DNA of 17,845 nt from Planctomycetaceae bacterium (GTDB taxonomy: Bacteria; Planctomycetota; MHYJ01; SBBU01). This document shows positions 1 to 8,595 of this stretch, one piece after another (position 1 is the first letter of the stretch; each line of letters opens with the position of its first letter). Made by a program: the position numbers and the translations under genes. The DNA lies in the NCBI GenBank assembly GCA_005239585.1, contig SBBU01000049.1, positions 1 through 17,845 of the forward strand, written 5' to 3'. The notes below the pieces were generated by a model. That model ran no database searches. It was not told the DNA's origin and worked only from the letters and a program-made list of their open reading frames with translations.

Positions 1-3000
1 TTCCAGCCATATCGGCAGGGAAATACAAATTGGATGTAAAGATTGCAGGTAAAGCAGGCGCATCTAATGCCGTTTTCCCATTCACTGTAATGGAGACAGT
101 CAATGTGGATACACTTAAAGAGATCGAGGCAGATCAGCCGGGCCATGAAGAGATATCAACAGCAGGGGCCAAACTAACAGCACACCCTTGTCTCTTCAAG
201 ATCGCTATTGATGGCGATCTATCTGAATGGGCCAATGTCCCATCGATTCCATTGATTAAAGGAGATTCAAAACTCATAGGCAATGTAAGATTAGTATGGG
301 ACTGGAAGCATCTACATATCGCAGCAACTATTCCGGACGATACTCCAACAAAAGAGAGTGAAGTACTTGAAGAGAATGATCACCTCGTCATTGCCTTTGA
401 TCCCCTGCGTAATTCCATCAGGACTTTTTATGATCAGGAAGACCATGAACTGGTGATTGGATGGTCCAAGAACAAAATAAAGATGTGGCATGCACCGTTT
501 TATGAAACATACTGGTCTCTCACACCTGAGATGATGGAGGGACTCGGTTTCAAAGCCAGCTATGATGAAACCAAGTCGGTATGGATTTATGAAGGATCCA
601 TACCGTTTGCACCCATGTTTGCAGTAAGGCCCGGCATCGAGAACCTAGTGGGATTCAAGCTCTTCTTTCACGACCGCAAAAATGGCAAAGAAGCCGGGGT
701 ATGGAGGGCCAAAACTGACGGAACAGGCTACTCCAGTGGATTTGGCGAACTAGGATTTGATCTAACAGATGAATTCATCCAACACAAAGAAACAGAACAG
801 CAAAAAAAGATACGTGATGAATTAAAGACCCTGGAGACACAGATTGCCAAGGCAAAAAATCAGGGCAAATATACATACCCGTTTGAGATAACAGCAACGA
901 TAGCAAAAGATTTCTACATTTATGCACGCAGTGGGACAATAAAATGCCAGTGGAACGACTTTAAAGAGGATAAACTCGACAAGTCTATAGAAGAGTGGAT
1001 TTTAAACGCAGTTACCCGCGCCAGTAAAGAAGTTGATGCATCAAAACTCTCCAGCACCCTACCAGAAAGTTGGCCACGCAAAAATCTCACTATTAATAAT
1101 GGCTATTTTACTCGTGACGACAAGCCATATTTCTGGTTCGCACCCTTTTCTGTATTTGGCTCCTCCCATAGGGATATGCATAGATTTCACAATTTTGGGA
1201 TGAATTCGGCAAATCTGCATGCCCACTTTCTCGTCCGTCAGTTATTTCCCAAAAAAGGTTGTGTTGACCGCAGGGCGCTTGACACACTGCGCTATTTTGT
1301 AGACAAGGGCGAAAAAAGTAAACTCGATATCTATCTTGATTTCAATGTAGGCACATTCGAACACCTCAAGTTCCTTCCATATCCCACCAAAACCACACCA
1401 TGCACTGGTACATGGATGTATTACTGTATCGAGGATCCATATTATCTGAAAGGGGTCGACAAGTGGTTCAAGGAGGTACTGGAATTAACTCGTGGACGCC
1501 ACAATGTGCTCTTTTATGAGACAGGAAACGAAATCTGGCAGTATCGATGCCACTGCCGTTATGCGGTCAGTCGATTCCGTGAATGGCTGAAGAAACAATA
1601 TGGGACTGTAGAGGCAGTAAACAGGATCTGGAAGACAAACTATAGAAGCATTGATGAGATAAATCTCCTTCGCATCAAAAAGAAAGAGCACAAGGCAGCT
1701 TTTTACGATGTAGCAACGTTTCAGCAGGAACGTATAACAGCCTTCTTCTCTGAGGTTAGGGATATAATTCACCGATATGATCCTGATAAACCTGTCAGTC
1801 TGAAATTTCATTCACATGTTTTTATGGATCCCTATCACACAGGTGGGGACAGTTTTCCAGTCGATTTTGAAAAGATTCTACAATCACAAGATTTTTCTAT
1901 CGTAGACATCATCCGGGGCACATTTCCTGTAGATTTCTGCAAATCGGTCTCGCCTAACAAACCATTCCTAAACACAGAGGCCCATATGACATATGCCCTG
2001 CGAATGGAAAACGAGCTGGCTGCAATGAAATCAGCTGACAGAATGCGGCGCAACTTGTGGGAGGAAGCAATTCGCGGAGAACAAGGTTCATGGTTCTGGT
2101 GCTGGGGTCGTGAAATGTCTGAAAGCAGGGCCTTGAAGCGGAATTACGACTTTAAAACAAATAAGGAATATGACAGTGAATGGGAGAAGAAAGTAAGTAA
2201 ACTAACTCCATGGGGAGAAATGTTTTGGAAGCCAGAAGAGCTTGAAAGTTTTGGCAAGACAGGACTCGAAATTCGCAGGTTTTCTGATGTTGCAACAACC
2301 TGCGCCCAGTCCCCTGCCCCAATAGGAATACTCTATAGCCGAAGCTCTCACATTCAAGATGGTAACTCCCACATGGGATTTCTTCCGCAGCTCTATGAAC
2401 TTATCCAGTATCTGGATGTTAAGACTCGATTTGTCACTGAACAAACTATACTCACGTTATCACCAAAAGATGTCCCGCTGCTGATTGTCCCCCAAGTCCG
2501 TTACATTTCAGATGATGCCTATAATGCAATAAAAGATTATGTCCGCGCCGGCGGAAACCTCTGTGTCTGGGGAGATTTTCTACCATTCGATTCACATGGA
2601 AAGCCAAGAGAAGGCAAATTCTTATCACAGCCATTCAATGACACCGAAGACTCTTTTGTGAAAGTTGCTGTAACAGGCAAAGGATCGATATTTAGACTTT
2701 CATCCTATGATACTGGCATTGTTCACACACAGCTTGATAAGATTTGCGATAAGATAGGAATAAATAGACAGATTAGAGCAATGGAAGCAAAGGGCTCGGG
2801 TCCGAGTCGGACGCTAATTCTACCAAAACTCGAAGGGACTAGGACTATAGAACTAAGATATTTCCAATCTCGGATGGAGCAAGTGCTTGGAGTCGAGATG
2901 CGTTACGTTAAAAGTGACAACGGTGAATGGATTTATATTACTAGCAGGAGGGAAAAACCTGCTGAAATCGAATTTACAGGCCTCGGATCCGGAACGCTTT

Positions 3001-3086
3001 TTGATGCAATACAAGGCAAAATGCTCGAGAAACCTAAACTGACTCTGCCTCCAGATTCTGTTCACATTTTAAAGATAGTTAGGTAG
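1..3086 (+). CDS. GH42-like glycoside hydrolase with CBM9-like domain, 5' partial
   Basis: The reading frame is open from the first bases of the window (codons begin at base 3), so the TTG at 30 is not the real start and the N-terminus lies outside. Residues below are counted from base 30. A short beta-rich end of an upstream domain comes first. Residues ~46-245 resemble a CBM9/DOMON-like sugar-binding domain ('IDGDLSEW', 'IAFDPLRN'). A TIM barrel of GH42 beta-galactosidase style follows, with 'ETGNEIWQYRCHCRYAVSRF' holding the likely acid/base Glu501 and 'FLNTEAHM' a candidate nucleophile Glu650. Residues ~757-860 ('APIGILYSRSS', 'YVRAGGNLCVWGD') look like the GH42 trimerisation domain, and a small beta domain ends the protein. 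It probably cleaves a galactoside or other plant or algal glycan outside the cytoplasm. Substrate cannot be read from sequence. Family assignment rests on motif style; another clan A family is possible. Confidence 0.8.
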   Translation, partial: PAISAGKYKLDVKIAGKAGASNAVFPFTVMETVNVDTLKEIEADQPGHEEISTAGAKLTAHPCLFKIAIDGDLSEWANVPSIPLIKGDSKLIGNVRLVWDWKHLHIAATIPDDTPTKESEVLEENDHLVIAFDPLRNSIRTFYDQEDHELVIGWSKNKIKMWHAPFYETYWSLTPEMMEGLGFKASYDETKSVWIYEGSIPFAPMFAVRPGIENLVGFKLFFHDRKNGKEAGVWRAKTDGTGYSSGFGELGFDLTDEFIQHKETEQQKKIRDELKTLETQIAKAKNQGKYTYPFEITATIAKDFYIYARSGTIKCQWNDFKEDKLDKSIEEWILNAVTRASKEVDASKLSSTLPESWPRKNLTINNGYFTRDDKPYFWFAPFSVFGSSHRDMHRFHNFGMNSANLHAHFLVRQLFPKKGCVDRRALDTLRYFVDKGEKSKLDIYLDFNVGTFEHLKFLPYPTKTTPCTGTWMYYCIEDPYYLKGVDKWFKEVLELTRGRHNVLFYETGNEIWQYRCHCRYAVSRFREWLKKQYGTVEAVNRIWKTNYRSIDEINLLRIKKKEHKAAFYDVATFQQERITAFFSEVRDIIHRYDPDKPVSLKFHSHVFMDPYHTGGDSFPVDFEKILQSQDFSIVDIIRGTFPVDFCKSVSPNKPFLNTEAHMTYALRMENELAAMKSADRMRRNLWEEAIRGEQGSWFWCWGREMSESRALKRNYDFKTNKEYDSEWEKKVSKLTPWGEMFWKPEELESFGKTGLEIRRFSDVATTCAQSPAPIGILYSRSSHIQDGNSHMGFLPQLYELIQYLDVKTRFVTEQTILTLSPKDVPLLIVPQVRYISDDAYNAIKDYVRAGGNLCVWGDFLPFDSHGKPREGKFLSQPFNDTEDSFVKVAVTGKGSIFRLSSYDTGIVHTQLDKICDKIGINRQIRAMEAKGSGPSRTLILPKLEGTRTIELRYFQSRMEQVLGVEMRYVKSDNGEWIYITSRREKPAEIEFTGLGSGTLFDAIQGKMLEKPKLTLPPDSVHILKIVR

Positions 3087-3097
3087 GATATTAGTTT

Positions 3098-4150
3098 ATG
3101 AAGCAGATCATCTTCGCTCTGCCTCTCCTATTATGTTATGATCTACAGTCGAAAGACCTCCAAGTCGGTGTATTCAGCCATGAGTCATGGAAAGACCTTG
3201 AAATAGATTTTCTGAGGATTCAGGTTTCATGGACAAGGTGCCCAAAGAAAGACGGCAAGTATGAATGGGACCCGTTCATAACCAAGATCCCGGAGAAACT
3301 GCGAGACAAACCACTGCCACTCTTTGTTCTGATCAAGTGCGGAAAGCACGGACATGCCTCAGAACCCCCGGAAGATCTCAAAGACAAGTGGGATTCGAAA
3401 CATGGACATAGCGAGAGCTACTACGACTGGGTTTACAACTTGGTGAAGGAATTCGGTCCTCGCATTTATATGCTGGCTATAGAAAACGAGGTAAATGTAA
3501 GGCAATTCTGGACAGGTACCATCGAACAGTACCTCAAGCTCTTAAAGACTGCCTACAAAGCGGCACACGATGCCAGGCCCGACATTATTGTTACAGACAG
3601 CGGATTCCCCTCCTCCTGCTGGCATGTGGGAATTGCCAAAGACAGACTCAAGGCCGGCAAGAAACCTGAAGAGGTCTATGATTTTATAAAAAAGTATTTG
3701 GAAAGACGTGAGGAAGGACATAACAGGGGAATAATTCCAAAGGATGTAAAGGATATGCAGCAAAAAATCCCTAACAGCAAAACTGATGCAAGCATCAGAA
3801 CCTTCTTCTCAAAGGCAAAGGGAATGGTTGACTGTATCAGCTTTCACTATTATGAACCACACGAGTTCTTTGATGACGTAGTGGAATGGATTCGTGACCA
3901 GATGAAGGCCAACGGCATGGAAAAGCTTCCCATTATCTGCAGCGAGCTTGGAATCCGCAAAAAAAAAGGGGAGGAAGAATCCTTTTACATTGCAGAGTTT
4001 AAAGAAAAGCTAAAAAAGGCCCAAAAACTTGATCTAAAGGGCGTAGCTTGGTTTCCGCACAAGGGTGATGAATTGAATATATTCGGTTTCATCAACAACG
4101 AACTATTTCGTAAAGGATTCAACGAGATCGTAAGCAAGAGAGATTGGTAG
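3098..4150 (+). CDS. small clan GH-A-like glycoside hydrolase, probably exported
   Basis: 350 residues. The N-terminus (MK, then a hydrophobic run to about residue 14) looks like a short signal peptide. Cys13 follows 'LLL', but this is not a good lipobox. The body reads as a TIM barrel of the GH5/GH39 type: 'MLAIENEVN' gives an acid/base Glu131, and 'PIICSELGIRK' gives a nucleophile Glu283 at the end of a later strand. 'DCISFHYYEPHE' is the conserved strand before it, and 'GVAWFPH' ends the barrel. The start lies 11 bases after the upstream hydrolase, whose last codons supply a weak AGGTAGGA ribosome binding site, so the two are probably cotranscribed and act on the same glycan. The GH family number is uncertain because the protein is short and lacks accessory domains. 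Confidence 0.72.
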   Translation: MKQIIFALPLLLCYDLQSKDLQVGVFSHESWKDLEIDFLRIQVSWTRCPKKDGKYEWDPFITKIPEKLRDKPLPLFVLIKCGKHGHASEPPEDLKDKWDSKHGHSESYYDWVYNLVKEFGPRIYMLAIENEVNVRQFWTGTIEQYLKLLKTAYKAAHDARPDIIVTDSGFPSSCWHVGIAKDRLKAGKKPEEVYDFIKKYLERREEGHNRGIIPKDVKDMQQKIPNSKTDASIRTFFSKAKGMVDCISFHYYEPHEFFDDVVEWIRDQMKANGMEKLPIICSELGIRKKKGEEESFYIAEFKEKLKKAQKLDLKGVAWFPHKGDELNIFGFINNELFRKGFNEIVSKRDW

Positions 4151-4157
4151 TATCAGC

Positions 4158-5561
4158 GTGTACAAAAAACTCACACAAGATCACATTAACAAGATTATTC
4201 AGATTGTAGGAAGAGAAAACGTACTGCTTCCCACAGACGACATTGAACCTTACACACACGATGAGACTGAGGACCTGAGATTCGACCCGGAAATTGTAAC
4301 CAAGCCAATAAACAAGGGACAAGTATCAAAGATAATGAGACTAGCCAACCAAGAGCTAATAACAGTTACTCCACGGGGGGCGGGAACAGGTTTATCAGGC
4401 GGGGCACTGCCTATTTTCGGCGGGATTGTGATCTCTGTAGAAAAACTCAACAAGATACTGGAAATAGATCAGGAAAATTTAACTGTCACAGCAGAACCCG
4501 GGGTCATAACTCAAGTACTTCAAGAACAAGTTGAAAAGGTTGGACTCTTTTATCCGCCCGATCCTGCCTCTCGCGGGTCATGCATGATTGGCGGAAACAT
4601 TGCGGAAAATGCGGGAGGGCCTCGCGCACTCAAATACGGGGTGACAAAGGACTATGTACTTGGACTCGAGGTTGTCCTTCCAAACGGCGACATCATCGAA
4701 ACAGGAGGCAAGCTGCTGAAAAACGTAACAGGATACAATTTAACCCAACTGCTAGTGGGTTCAGAAGGGACACTCGGGATTGTTACGAAGATCATATTAA
4801 AACTTCTTCCGCTTCCCCTCTATAGAAAAACGATGCTTGCCGGTTTTAATGACATTGTTTCAGCAGCCAAAACAGTGCCGGCAATCTTCAATAACAAAAT
4901 AATACCATGCGCACTAGAATTCATGGAGCACAAGGCAATGCAGGCGGCAGAGAAGAAAAAAAGAGTCAAGTTTCCCATGAGCGAATGTGGCGCTGCATTG
5001 TTAATACAGGTGGATGGCAATGACATGTCCTTACTCGATAAAGAGGGTGAAAAAATAGGAGAGGTCTGCCTCGAGAACGGGGCTGTAGATGTAATAATCG
5101 CAGAAGAGACCAGCAAGCAGGAGGCAATCTGGAATATGCGCCGCGGCCTGAGTGAGGCGATCAAATCACTCTCAACATACAAAGAAGAGGATACCGTTGT
5201 CCCGCGGGCAAAGCTCCCTGAACTTATGCTGCTCATACAGGCTGTTTGTGAAAAATATAGCCTTGAAGCAATAAGCTACGGGCATATCGGTGACGGCAAC
5301 ATCCATGTCAACATACTCAAGATGGCCATGCCAGATGAAGAATGGAATAGAAAGATTGATACAGCGGTCAGAGAACTCTTCACAGGTGTGGTCGCCATGG
5401 GGGGAAGCCTCTCCGGAGAGCACGGGATAGGGTTTGTCCAGAAAAATTACATGCCGATAGCAATCAGCCCGGAGCAACTCGAAAAGATGAGGCAAATCAA
5501 ACAAGTATTTGATCCCAATAACATATTGAATCCCGGAAAGGTCTTTCCAGATAAACCCTGA
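4158..5561 (+). CDS. glcD: FAD-linked oxidase, glycolate oxidase GlcD / D-lactate dehydrogenase type
   Basis: 467 residues, the usual length for GlcD. It oxidises a 2-hydroxy acid (glycolate, D-lactate or similar) to the 2-oxo acid with FAD. The PCMH-type FAD-binding domain covers residues ~40-220, with 'PRGAGTGLSGGA' (72-83), 'GGNIAENAGGPRALKYG' (145-161) and 'GSEGTLGIVT' (201-210). The C-terminal cap carries 'YGHIGDGNIHVN', 'SGEHGIGFVQK' and 'FDPNNILNPGKVF', all hallmarks of the family. The start is a GTG 7 bases after the preceding stop; no good ribosome binding site is visible, so coupling to the upstream gene is likely. The partner genes glcE and glcF are not in the window, so the electron acceptor and exact substrate remain open. 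Its link to the two glycoside hydrolases may only be positional. Confidence 0.88.
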   Translation: MYKKLTQDHINKIIQIVGRENVLLPTDDIEPYTHDETEDLRFDPEIVTKPINKGQVSKIMRLANQELITVTPRGAGTGLSGGALPIFGGIVISVEKLNKILEIDQENLTVTAEPGVITQVLQEQVEKVGLFYPPDPASRGSCMIGGNIAENAGGPRALKYGVTKDYVLGLEVVLPNGDIIETGGKLLKNVTGYNLTQLLVGSEGTLGIVTKIILKLLPLPLYRKTMLAGFNDIVSAAKTVPAIFNNKIIPCALEFMEHKAMQAAEKKKRVKFPMSECGAALLIQVDGNDMSLLDKEGEKIGEVCLENGAVDVIIAEETSKQEAIWNMRRGLSEAIKSLSTYKEEDTVVPRAKLPELMLLIQAVCEKYSLEAISYGHIGDGNIHVNILKMAMPDEEWNRKIDTAVRELFTGVVAMGGSLSGEHGIGFVQKNYMPIAISPEQLEKMRQIKQVFDPNNILNPGKVFPDKP

Positions 5562-5614
5562 TCATAAAGTTTACGTACAACCACGCCGATATAAATATTG
5601 GAGGCGAACCCCGC

Positions 5615-5629
5615 ACCATGTGCCATGGT
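5615..5629. repeat. short perfect inverted repeat ACCATG-TGC-CATGGT
   Basis: A 6-bp perfect inverted repeat with a 3-base centre lies in the 102-base gap between the GlcD gene and the 112-residue unknown gene, 35 bases before the latter's start. It could be an operator half-site pair, but a repeat this short can arise by chance. Nothing else recognisable was seen in this gap. Confidence 0.25.
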
Positions 5630-5663
5630 TGAGTCTTTTGAGTGCGAGGTAAAGGAGAGGAGT

Positions 5664-6002
5664 ATGGTAACAATCAATTCGCTACGGGCTAATCCCGGCT
5701 CTATGAGAATGCTTTCATCTATGATCATGCAACGATCTTCCAATCAACAGCTACCTGACAGCATCCAGATATTGCATCAAAATCTTCTATCACAAAAAGA
5801 AATAACACCACTCGATAGGACCCTCCAAAGCACTCAAATCTCTCCAAATAGCAACATAAATTATAATCGCGCGGCACAAACCGTACTTGAAGACAAGTTG
5901 TCAGCAATCCAACTCCTGCTTTCAGGCCCTCTAGGACTGATCCGCAATACAGGGACCTCCCCTTCCCAGCGCCAAGGTCTCTTTCTTAACCTGCTCGCCT
6001 AA
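5664..6002 (+). CDS. hypothetical protein, 112 residues, Ser/Gln/Asn-rich
   Basis: I do not recognise this protein. The frame is open from a TTG at 5598, but the ATG at 5664 is preceded by AAAGGAG (5651-5657) at a 6-base spacing, the best ribosome binding site in the left half of the window, so 5664 is taken as the start. The product begins MVTINSLRANPGS and is rich in Ser, Gln, Asn and Leu. It has no Cys or Trp, no signal peptide and no clear membrane segment. The first ~70 residues look disordered, and 'AAQTVLEDKLSAIQLLLSGPLGLI' near the C-terminus could form an amphipathic helix. It sits between a metabolic gene and an ECF sigma gene 65 bases downstream. It may be the first gene of the sigma operon, but that is not shown. 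Confidence 0.5.
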   Translation: MVTINSLRANPGSMRMLSSMIMQRSSNQQLPDSIQILHQNLLSQKEITPLDRTLQSTQISPNSNINYNRAAQTVLEDKLSAIQLLLSGPLGLIRNTGTSPSQRQGLFLNLLA

Positions 6003-6067
6003 TTTTCGAAGAATCATTCGCGAAGGATTTTCCAGAACTAGAGTCTAAGTAGATAGGATTGGATACA

Positions 6068-6643
6068 ATGTTAAAATTAGAGCAAACCGAGGGAACAAGG
6101 TTGGATATTAACGAGCGAGAATTAAGAAAGAAAATCATAGCAGGAGACAAGGAAGCTATGGGATATTTCTTCAATGCGTATGCTGCAAGGCTTTACAACT
6201 TTGTTTTTCAGCGCGTCAATGGAAACGTACACGATGCCAAAGATATAACCCAGGAAGCATGCGTAAAGGCGATCAAGGCCCTGCCATCATTTAGAGGAAA
6301 CTCTAGTCTCTACACATGGATCTGTACCATCGCAGTCAATCTTATTCATGATGCCTACAAGGCAACAACCAAGAACGTAAAAATGCAGACCGATTACCCA
6401 TGGATTGTAAATGAGCCGTCTCACGAACATAACGTGGAACAATTAAAAAAGGTGGTAAAGGATGCCATTTCAGCACTGCCAGTTCATTATCAACAGATTT
6501 TAGAGGCAAAATATACCCTAAAGCTTTCGCAGCAGGAGATATCACGGAAAATTGGCATTTCAGAAAAAGCAGTCGAATCGCTTCTTGTCCGTGCGCGAAA
6601 CGCGGTCCGCACACAAGTAGAAAAACTTTATGGGGGTGAATGA
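6068..6643 (+). CDS. ECF-type RNA polymerase sigma factor (first cassette)
   Basis: 191 residues, the normal size of an extracytoplasmic function sigma factor. It should direct RNA polymerase to a small regulon when released by a membrane-bound partner. Region 2 covers about residues 20-95 ('DAKDITQEACVKAIKAL', 'RGNSSLYTWICTIAVN', typical of core-binding and -10 recognition helices). Region 4 covers about 128-182 ('LPVHYQQILEAKYTLKLSQQ', then the helix-turn-helix 'ISRKIGISEKAVESLLVRAR'). A TTG at 6059 is also in frame, but the ATG at 6068 has AGGA at 6055-6058 with a 9-base spacing and is preferred. The stop codon lies 1 base before the ATG of the FecR-domain gene, so the pair is translationally coupled and the neighbour is its likely anti-sigma partner. 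Confidence 0.88.
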   Translation: MLKLEQTEGTRLDINERELRKKIIAGDKEAMGYFFNAYAARLYNFVFQRVNGNVHDAKDITQEACVKAIKALPSFRGNSSLYTWICTIAVNLIHDAYKATTKNVKMQTDYPWIVNEPSHEHNVEQLKKVVKDAISALPVHYQQILEAKYTLKLSQQEISRKIGISEKAVESLLVRARNAVRTQVEKLYGGE

Positions 6644-6644
6644 T

Positions 6645-8357
6645 ATGAATATTTCAGATAATGAGTTTGAGAGATCATTTGAATCATACAAACCAGATCA
6701 AATGCGCCCTGAATTTGAAAAAGAATTGCATAAAAAGATTCAAGAGACACAGCATGAGATCTCGAGATCTTCAAGGTCGCGAATTTTCATCTGGTCAGCT
6801 GCAGCCGCCGTTATTATCTGTCTTGTTTCAGTATGGTTCACAATAACACAGCCTCATGTAAACGCTGACAATAGGGTCTTTGCACAAGTTATAGAGGGTA
6901 AAGTAACAGTCTCCGACAATTTGATTAGGACAGTCGGGGAGGAAAAAGGTATAGTCAAGCTTTCAGATAAAACCATAATACATGTCAATCATAATACAGC
7001 AGTTGAGGTTATAAAGCTTGATCAAACTAAAGGAACAGTCTTAGCGTTAATACAGGGTTCAGCCAGTTTTGACGTAAACAAACAGGACCAAGTCTGGTCA
7101 GTTGTGACACCTGCCGGGGTGGTGGGCGTAATTGGCACGAAATTTTCAGTTGTTTTGGAATATATAAATTCAAAAGGAGAAAAGGCCATGAAAAAAGAAT
7201 TACTGCAAGGTGTCGCTATAGCTCTTCTTCTCGTCTCGGTTAATTCAGGTACTGTAAATGTGTCAAACGCCTATGGGAGTGAAAAGATCTCCGCAGGAGA
7301 CACTGCCATTGTCCGCCAGGACAAGGCGCCTGAGAAGGAGAAACAGCTATCTCAGGAAAAGGATTATCAAAAAGCGATGGGCGAACACAAAAAGATTTGT
7401 GCAAGGCTCAACAGGAATCCTAATCAAAAAATATTTGATGATTTGGTGCCATATAGATGTTCAATATGCAAACTCGGCTTGGGTAAGGGCAGCAGTTCCC
7501 TCGCTCCTATAGCATGCCAGTCCTGCGCCGAGAAAAATGGTATTTGCCCTGCCTGCGGTGAAAAAATCCTTCAGGATCAAAAAGTGCCAGATATTCAACA
7601 ATTGATTGACGATCTGGGATCCAAGGATGAAAAGGTAAGAGCCAAAGCAGAGGAGGAGCTAAAAAAAATCGGTGTAACAGCGCTAGAAGCATTGGAAAAA
7701 GAGACAAGACTTGACAAACTCGGCAATGGAGAGCATCACAAAGATTGTTGCAGCGGGAAAATACATAAAGATTACTTATTAGATTGTTTTAAAATGTGCT
7801 CTAGTCTGTGCAAATATAATTGCAAATGTCCTAGAGATCCCAGTCTTTGCCTCCATTGTGGTGTAAAAATTGGGCTGACAAAAGATGAGCTGGTCAGAAA
7901 GGAGCTAGTGAAAAAACTTGCCGATGAGATTCGCTCCGGCCTGCAAAAACAACTCAAGGAGCTTTTGGAAAAGCTAAATAGTGATGATCCCAAGGTGCGC
8001 GACGAGGCAACAAGTAAAATCATCGAGTTGGGCAAGGTTGCAAAATCGATTGTCATCAAGGCAGTCGAGGAGCAATTGAAGGGCGCAAAAGGCAACACCG
8101 AGGTCGAATTACGCTGCAAGAAGATCCTAGAGGAGCTGAAGAAAGGCGAGATCAGCGAGGGGGATAAAAAGTGGATCAAAGAGGGAATATGTGATTGTGG
8201 GCCCTTGCGCAAGTACTCTCGACCGAACCAAAAGGACTGGCCAGGCGTTCTATGCCAGCGGTGTAAAGTAGAAAGATACTATAATGCAGAGGATAAACTC
8301 TGCAAATCTTGTGCAGATAAACTTGGTATCTGCAACCAGTGCCAGAAAAAAAAGTAG
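6645..8357 (+). CDS. FecR-domain membrane protein with Cys-rich and HEAT-like C-terminus (first paralogue)
   Basis: 570 residues. The ATG at 6645 is chosen over one at 6630 because GGGGGTGA (6632-6639) sits 5 bases before it. Order of parts: a charged cytoplasmic N-terminus (1-46) without a zinc-binding anti-sigma motif; one membrane helix (48-68); a FecR domain (~78-225: 'GKVTVSDNLIRT', 'TPAGVVGVIGTKFSV', 'VNSGTVNVSN') interrupted by an inserted segment (171-197); a Cys-rich stretch with C-x2-C pairs (272/275, 291/294, 301/304); a HEAT-like segment (317-350); a second Cys cluster (368-405); another HEAT-like segment (~444-498); and a final knuckle (553-566). It is probably the membrane anti-sigma partner of the upstream sigma factor, with a metal-binding extracytoplasmic half. 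The role of the Cys-rich half is unknown. Confidence 0.72.
   Translation: MNISDNEFERSFESYKPDQMRPEFEKELHKKIQETQHEISRSSRSRIFIWSAAAAVIICLVSVWFTITQPHVNADNRVFAQVIEGKVTVSDNLIRTVGEEKGIVKLSDKTIIHVNHNTAVEVIKLDQTKGTVLALIQGSASFDVNKQDQVWSVVTPAGVVGVIGTKFSVVLEYINSKGEKAMKKELLQGVAIALLLVSVNSGTVNVSNAYGSEKISAGDTAIVRQDKAPEKEKQLSQEKDYQKAMGEHKKICARLNRNPNQKIFDDLVPYRCSICKLGLGKGSSSLAPIACQSCAEKNGICPACGEKILQDQKVPDIQQLIDDLGSKDEKVRAKAEEELKKIGVTALEALEKETRLDKLGNGEHHKDCCSGKIHKDYLLDCFKMCSSLCKYNCKCPRDPSLCLHCGVKIGLTKDELVRKELVKKLADEIRSGLQKQLKELLEKLNSDDPKVRDEATSKIIELGKVAKSIVIKAVEEQLKGAKGNTEVELRCKKILEELKKGEISEGDKKWIKEGICDCGPLRKYSRPNQKDWPGVLCQRCKVERYYNAEDKLCKSCADKLGICNQCQKKK
7173..7190 (+). promoter_or_regulatory. internal Shine-Dalgarno and ATG inside the first FecR gene
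   Basis: AAAGGAG (7173-7179) stands 8 bases before an in-frame ATG (7188-7190) inside the FecR domain. Translation from there would give 389 residues beginning MKKELLQGVAIALLLVSV, which looks like a signal peptide. The same arrangement is found at the same place in the second paralogue. Whether it is used as a start is inference. Confidence 0.4.
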
Positions 8358-8383
8358 AATTCAGCCTCGATTGATGTTTTGAT

Positions 8384-8449
8384 CCTTCGACGGTGCCCAT
8401 ACCCACCCCTTGCCACCATCTGGGTAGCCTTGGGCAGGGTAGCTGAAGG
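8384..8449. repeat. imperfect stem-loop between the two sigma/FecR cassettes
   Basis: Nested complementary segments CCTTC/GAAGG (8384-8388 with 8445-8449), GCCC/GGGC and ACCC/GGGT can form an interrupted hairpin in the 3' flank of the first FecR gene. There is no T-run after it, so it is not a classic intrinsic terminator. The rest of the gap 8358-8595 shows no other gene; a promoter for the second sigma gene is expected there but no convincing -35/-10 pair was seen. Confidence 0.3.
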
Positions 8450-8595
8450 GTTGATTACCCATTACCGCACGGTACTGGATTAATCTGCCATTGGCCAAGT
8501 CTATCTATTTCTGTACGCGTATGTCAGCTTAGGGAAACTTGTGTTTCATGCGTATTAAATATAGAACAACGAATGTGGAAAGAAATCCGTTGCCA

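Noticed and set aside
30..32. TTG at 30 as the start of the first hydrolase
   Set aside because: The frame is open to the left edge and the residues before it continue a beta-domain pattern, so the gene is truncated by the window.
4820..5236. 138-residue minus-strand frame opposite the GlcD gene
   Set aside because: Antisense shadow of a clear FAD oxidase; Ser-rich, no motif.
6003..6067. Small palindromes (GAAT-C-ATTC, TTCGCGAA) after the unknown 112-residue gene, considered as a terminator
   Set aside because: Stems are short and no T-run follows.
7772..8212. 146-residue minus-strand frame opposite the first FecR gene
   Set aside because: Antisense shadow of the Lys/Glu-rich helical segment, which yields long Ser/Phe-rich open frames; the same occurs at 10646-11044.
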